Shown: in pieces, positions 60,795 through 64,000 of the stretch
Layout of the letters: each line of letters starts with the position of its first letter
How positions within the stretch are numbered: position 1 is the stretch's first letter
Source: Reticulitermes speratus
Taxonomy: Eukaryota > Arthropoda > Insecta > Blattodea > Rhinotermitidae
Direction: 5' to 3'
NCBI GenBank assembly: GCA_021186555.1
Contig: JAJKFL010000013.1
Span: forward strand, 27,112,743-27,176,742
DNA length: 64,000 nt
The notes under the pieces: generated by a model
The model's input: only the letters and a program-made list of their open reading frames with translations
Told to the model about the DNA's origin: nothing
The model's database searches: none
Translations under genes and position numbers: made by a program

Positions 60795-61334
60795 TTAATC
60801 AGATTCGATGGGGATTTCAATTTTGACAGGCCGGTCACCAGGTGGGCTTGAGTTTGGCTGGTCAATGGATGGTTCTGGTATTACTGGCAGTGTAAGAGAC
60901 TGCCAAGCAGAGCTCTGTTCTTCATCCATAACTGGTCCCATAGACTCCTGTGGTTTACGCAACTTTGGGAGTCTTTTACTCTCAGCAGGTGAGGCATGGA
61001 ACAACACATTCCTCAGAGCAGTAGTTGATGTGAATTTCCCACATCCATGGTTAGTAGTACATGTCCCATACAGTTTGTCTTTGTTCGCAATTTCTGCTGA
61101 AGTGTCAGACTTTGCAGCAGCATGGCAGCAGGCAGTGACTGTGGCAGATGAAGTAGTGATGGCAGGAACAGTAGCTGTTGCAACAGCAGCAGCTGCAACA
61201 CTGCTGGCAGAAGTAATAGCAGAAGCAACAGTATCATCATCATCATCTTCCTCCTCATTTTCCCCATCATCTCCATCCCCAACACATTCATCCACTGCCT
61301 TAGATCCCATACTTTCTCCACTGCTTTTTAACTC
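60795..61334 (-). CDS. Unidentified gene, final coding segment
   Basis: A minus-strand frame (open from 61382; 61334 if the 56-nt intron is real) contains ELKSSGESMGSKAVDECVGD, an acidic run (ENEEEDDDDD), an Ala/Ser/Thr-rich stretch, CGKFTSTTALRNVLFHASPA, then ESMGPVMDEEQSSAWQSLTL and VKIEIPIESD before TAA at 60797-60795. The composition suggests a disordered, probably phosphorylated C-terminal tail of a large cytoplasmic or membrane-associated protein. I do not recognise the family. It is separated from the preceding frame by the break described at 61335-61390. Confidence 0.65.
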   Translation of the reverse strand, partial: ELKSSGESMGSKAVDECVGDGDDGENEEEDDDDDTVASAITSASSVAAAAVATATVPAITTSSATVTACCHAAAKSDTSAEIANKDKLYGTCTTNHGCGKFTSTTALRNVLFHASPAESKRLPKLRKPQESMGPVMDEEQSSAWQSLTLPVIPEPSIDQPNSSPPGDRPVKIEIPIESD

Positions 61335-61390
61335 CTGCCGATTGGCTGTTATCGCTTCACGTCCCCAAAATCTCCCGCATGTTCATCTAC
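61335..61390 (-). other. Frame break: 56-nt intron or 1-base indel
   Basis: The upstream frame (GSESSSWTVSGEDGG... CRRDLSVDEHAGDFGDVKR) stops at TAA 61351-61349; the downstream frame opens after TGA 61385-61383. A GTAGAT...CGGCAG segment of exactly 56 nt would join TCA to GAG in phase 0 and remove both stops. Alternatively one base is missing in TTTTGGGG, giving a continuous product through GREAITANRQE. The sequence alone cannot decide. Confidence 0.5.
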
Positions 61391-61585
61391 TGACAGATCC
61401 CGACGGCATCTTGTCTCTGTACTCCACCACCTGCCACGCCCACTAGTACTGCCTTCCTTATCACACTGACTGCTGTGTGGTGCTTCATAAGAGTGAGGAG
61501 CAATGACGCTGACATGATCATCAAACCGTACCCTCTCTGAGCCACCATCTTCACCACTGACTGTCCAACTACTACTTTCACTGCC
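61391..61585 (-). CDS. Unidentified gene, penultimate coding segment
   Basis: After CAG at 61588-61586 the frame reads GSESSSWTVSGEDGGSERVR, FDDHVSVIAPHSYEAPHSSQ and TSGRGRWWSTETRCRRDLS. ERVRFDDHVSVI has the look of a phosphorylation-linked motif. Phase 0 in matches the donor at 61922-61921. Confidence 0.62.
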
Positions 61586-61922
61586 CTGAAAGAATCAGAC
61601 AGTGGAATATCACTATGTAAAATTCCAATAAGTACTTAATTTTTTATTGGAGTATTAAGAGTGTGTAAAAGTGAGCCATGTTCCTAAGTGAATACTGCAC
61701 AATCCTCAATATGTAAATTTCCAAACGTAAATGTTTTCACATACTGCACAACATATACATGCTTGCTTCAAGAAATTCTGAAATACTGATACTGGGATAT
61801 ACAACCCCAAAACCAACAAAGTTCAGGACTCTAAACTGAAAGGGCTATTTGCATAAGTTACCTTTTTCACAGCAGGTTCATAAGAGCAATGTATCTTCCA
61901 TAAGCATTTCATTAAAGGATAC

Positions 61923-62274
61923 CTGTCGATCCAGGGGTGGTCTTCTTCGTGTACGTCGCATCGGTCCTGACGTAAGTTCTTCTAATGAACTAAGTGACGG
62001 TGGCCCAGCCACTTCATCACTGCGCTGGCTAGCTGAATCAGTGTGTATCTCAACTGGCATGCATGCATCAACACTTGTTCCTCTGAAGCCTGACAGAGAA
62101 CTAGAATCCATTTTAAAGTTAAGAACTGATCCAGCAAGTGCACGTGTTGATGCTGCTCCATCATCAGCTATTGAAGCTGACACAGACTTCTCAGACAAGC
62201 TAGTGGCTGCTGAAGCAGTCTCACTGCTCATACTGAATCTTTGTGTAGAGGCTACATCAGCTTGCACTTCTAGC
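61923..62274 (-). CDS. Unidentified gene, Ser-rich exon
   Basis: Acceptor TCACAG, donor CAG|GTATCC; phases 2 in and 0 out. It encodes LEVQADVASTQRFSMSSETA, then SVSASIADDGAASTRALAGS and MRRTRRRPPLDRQ. Reading past the donor gives RQVSFNEMLMEDTLLL and a stop, so intron retention would produce a plausible alternative C-terminus with a basophilic-kinase-type site (RQVS). Confidence 0.68.
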
Positions 62275-62671
62275 CTGTGACATAAACAGGATGAAGGAAT
62301 GATGAGGGCAGACAGATGACAAAAGTTACTAATATGACAGGATCAACTCTTTTTGTAATAATGTAAAAGCAACTACCTCTTTCTTCATAATTACTCAATA
62401 AAGTTAAATGTCTGAAGTCAACAGTTTCCAAACCATCACTCTGTGACAAACTAATCTTTGACAAATGCATGTATAATAAAGTGTGCTGATGAATAATGTG
62501 ACAAAAGCAGTGTAGAAGATAAACTTTATATTCATAATATAACACTGCTCAGCAGAAATATTTCATATTTATCAGGTTGCGTTAACTTCTATGGTCAACG
62601 TAAATACATATTTGGAACAGGTAATTCTGTGTACATTAACTATAAATATTTCCATCACTAAGTTACACTAC

Positions 62672-62867
62672 CTCTGTCCTCCAGGAAGTAAACTTGATGC
62701 AATACTCCCAGCTATACTTGCTCCAGCAATTGCAACATTGCTGGCTGATTCCCTGTCATTCTCTCGTCCAAGTCTCTCCAATTGGCTTCCACTGCCTAGT
62801 GACAGGGAAACCTCTCCAATAGATGGGTTTCCTCCACGATGACTCACTGCATCCATAGATACCGCAT
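62672..62867 (-). CDS. Unidentified gene, Ser/Gly-rich exon
   Basis: Acceptor ATTAG, donor AG|GTAGTG, phases 1 in and 2 out. It encodes DAVSMDAVSHRGGNPSIGEV, SLSLGSGSQLERLGRENDRE and a small-residue segment AGASIAGSIASSLLPGGQR. Not recognised; hydrophobicity is too low for a reliable membrane span. Confidence 0.68.
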
Positions 62868-63038
62868 CTAATAAAAAAGTACTTTACAATACCATTCATA
62901 TTAAGCACAATAATGACATGATTACATTTTAACTGAAATATTCCATTTTGCTTCAAGAGAAAGTATTAGAGAATACTGTCCTTCCGGATCACAGGGTGTC
63001 ACTAAGAACAGGCTTTCCAATACAGTCTATGTTCCTAC

Positions 63039-63164
63039 CCTCAACAGAAACACTGCTCAGGTTTATCTTCATTATCAGGAATCGAACTGTGTCCTGACCA
63101 AGTTGTACAAGTGTGCTTTCTCTAAACGTATGGATGGCTAAAGCACAAAGGGGATGACGAACAT
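63039..63164 (-). CDS. Unidentified gene, helical exon
   Basis: Acceptor TTGGCAG, donor G|GTAGGA, phases 1 and 1. It encodes DVRHPLCALAIHTFRESTLV and QLGQDTVRFLIMKINLSSVS. This is the only segment of the gene with globular character, resembling one or two HEAT/ARM-like helices. The family cannot be named from this stretch; large ARM/HEAT scaffolds are only a speculation. Confidence 0.7.
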
Positions 63165-63339
63165 CTGCCAATGGAATGGCTCAAAATGAAAACAATGCAT
63201 TAATTCAGAAGGCAAACTCAAAAACACAAATGCAAGTCAAAAAGTCTGTTGAGTTCAATGTTCCAGTTGTTCAGTGTTGTAACAACCCATGCATGACGGA
63301 GGACAACTTATCAGCATAGTGTTTAGGATAAAGGCTGGA

Positions 63340-63720
63340 TGACCAAGGATCTGTAATTTGATACCTGGCAGGGGCAAGAGACTTTTCTCTTTTCTGAAGC
63401 CCACACCATCCTCCAACTGAATGAGTGCTGGGAGCAATTTCCCCAGGGGTAAAATATAGGGGCAAGGAGCTGACCACTCACCTTCATGTAGCAATGGGGT
63501 TACAAATGCAGAGGGACAACGTCATGTTTACCACTCATATACTTCCTATGCTTATCACCATGCCATGATGGCATACGAGATGCAGGGTGGTAGAGATTCA
63601 TGCATACTTATCCCCGGCAGTACATAAATGTGGCTGGTACGTTTCACACTCAGCCATCTTTACTGAAGGTCTCTAGACCTAATAGACAGGAGGCCAGGTG
63701 GGCTCCAGTACTGTTCTGGT
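63340..63720. repeat. Two worn SINE fragments in an intron
   Basis: 63340-63490, plus orientation, has GGGGCAAGAGACTTTTCTC and CCCCAGGGGTAAAATATAGG. 63560-63720, inverted, has GACAGGAGGCCAGGTGGGCT. Both match family III blocks. They lie between the exon ending at 63164 and the one starting at 63993. Confidence 0.5.
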
Positions 63721-63928
63721 TGTGGGGGGGAGGAACAAATATCAAAATGTAACAATCCATAACTTCAAACACCAATAATTTCTTCCCAATATTTACTGTT
63801 ATGCACTTTAAATGTGTGACATTCTCAATTTTGAGAAAAGAAGGGTGACTGTGGGCACTAAGAACCAAGTAACTTGTTTTTACATTAGATTCCTTTACAA
63901 GGTACAGTATGCTCTATAATTACAGTAT

Positions 63929-63948
63929 TATTATTATTATTATTATTT
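63929..63948. repeat. (ATT)n microsatellite
   Basis: About six ATT units. Confidence 0.85.
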
Positions 63949-63992
63949 TACAATCTTGCAGTACTGAGGTCTATGAATTCTAAGAACTTTAC

Positions 63993-64000
63993 CTTCTTCA
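63993..64000 (-). CDS. Unidentified gene, edge of a further upstream exon
   Basis: At the window edge the minus strand reads TGAAGAAG|GTAAAG, a good donor in phase 1. It joins EE-D to the VRHPL exon at 63164. The rest of this exon lies outside the window. Confidence 0.5.

Noticed and set aside
60808..61446. A 212-codon open frame on the plus strand
   Set aside because: It is the antisense of the acidic/Ser-rich exon of the minus-strand gene, where splice phases and stop context support coding. The plus frame is a composition artefact.
60795..64000. Assignment of the right-hand gene to UNC80 or a similar channel scaffold
   Set aside because: The Ser-rich tail with RRPPLDRQ recalls such proteins, but the helical exon gives no specific match that I can defend.

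Overview
This window is animal nuclear DNA, most likely from an arthropod with a large, repeat-rich genome. Genes are split into short exons with GT-AG introns of up to 13.6 kb. Introns and spacers are full of tRNA-derived SINEs, LINE tails, mariner/pogo/hAT remnants and microsatellites. The SINE and LINE types resemble those I associate with cockroaches and termites; that species guess is inference.

Genes, left to right. (1) Minus strand, about 0.9-1.7 kb: a 5' noncoding exon and a first coding exon rich in RS dipeptides; the rest of this gene lies left of the window. (2) Plus strand, 5.6-29.2 kb: a complete five-exon PAQR4 orthologue (seven-membrane-span progestin/adipoQ receptor family, predicted 346 aa); every splice phase joins correctly. 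(3) Minus strand, 43.5-about 55.5 kb: FBXO9, an SCF ubiquitin ligase substrate receptor; eight exons are firm (469 codons) and a tiny first exon is probable. (4) Minus strand, 60.8 kb to beyond the right edge: the 3' exons of an unidentified gene for a Ser/Ala/acidic-rich C-terminal tail, with a reading-frame break in its last exon that either a 56-nt intron or a 1-base indel would explain. PAQR4 and FBXO9 converge; the RS gene and PAQR4 diverge.

Repeats. Three tRNA-headed SINE families are present, several copies with clear target-site duplications (TSDs). Two families share a central core and a 3' end. DNA transposons include a 945-bp degenerate mariner with TA duplications, a pogo/Tigger-like deletion derivative (559 bp), two hAT-type MITEs, a mariner fossil and a Tigger-like terminus. 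LINE remains include Jockey-like and RTE-like fragments.

The most interesting signal is a dispersed family of retroelement pieces carrying type I hammerhead ribozyme motifs with a minimal stem III. Six motif copies lie at four loci: 14.2, 33.7/34.0, 42.6/42.8 and 56.4 kb. Stem I covaries between loci. Several copies are near-perfect inverted repeats flanked by 12-15 bp TSDs, with a recurring TTCACCGTGCAT end. The architecture fits Penelope-like elements or relatives, from family knowledge; no reverse transcriptase is present in the window.
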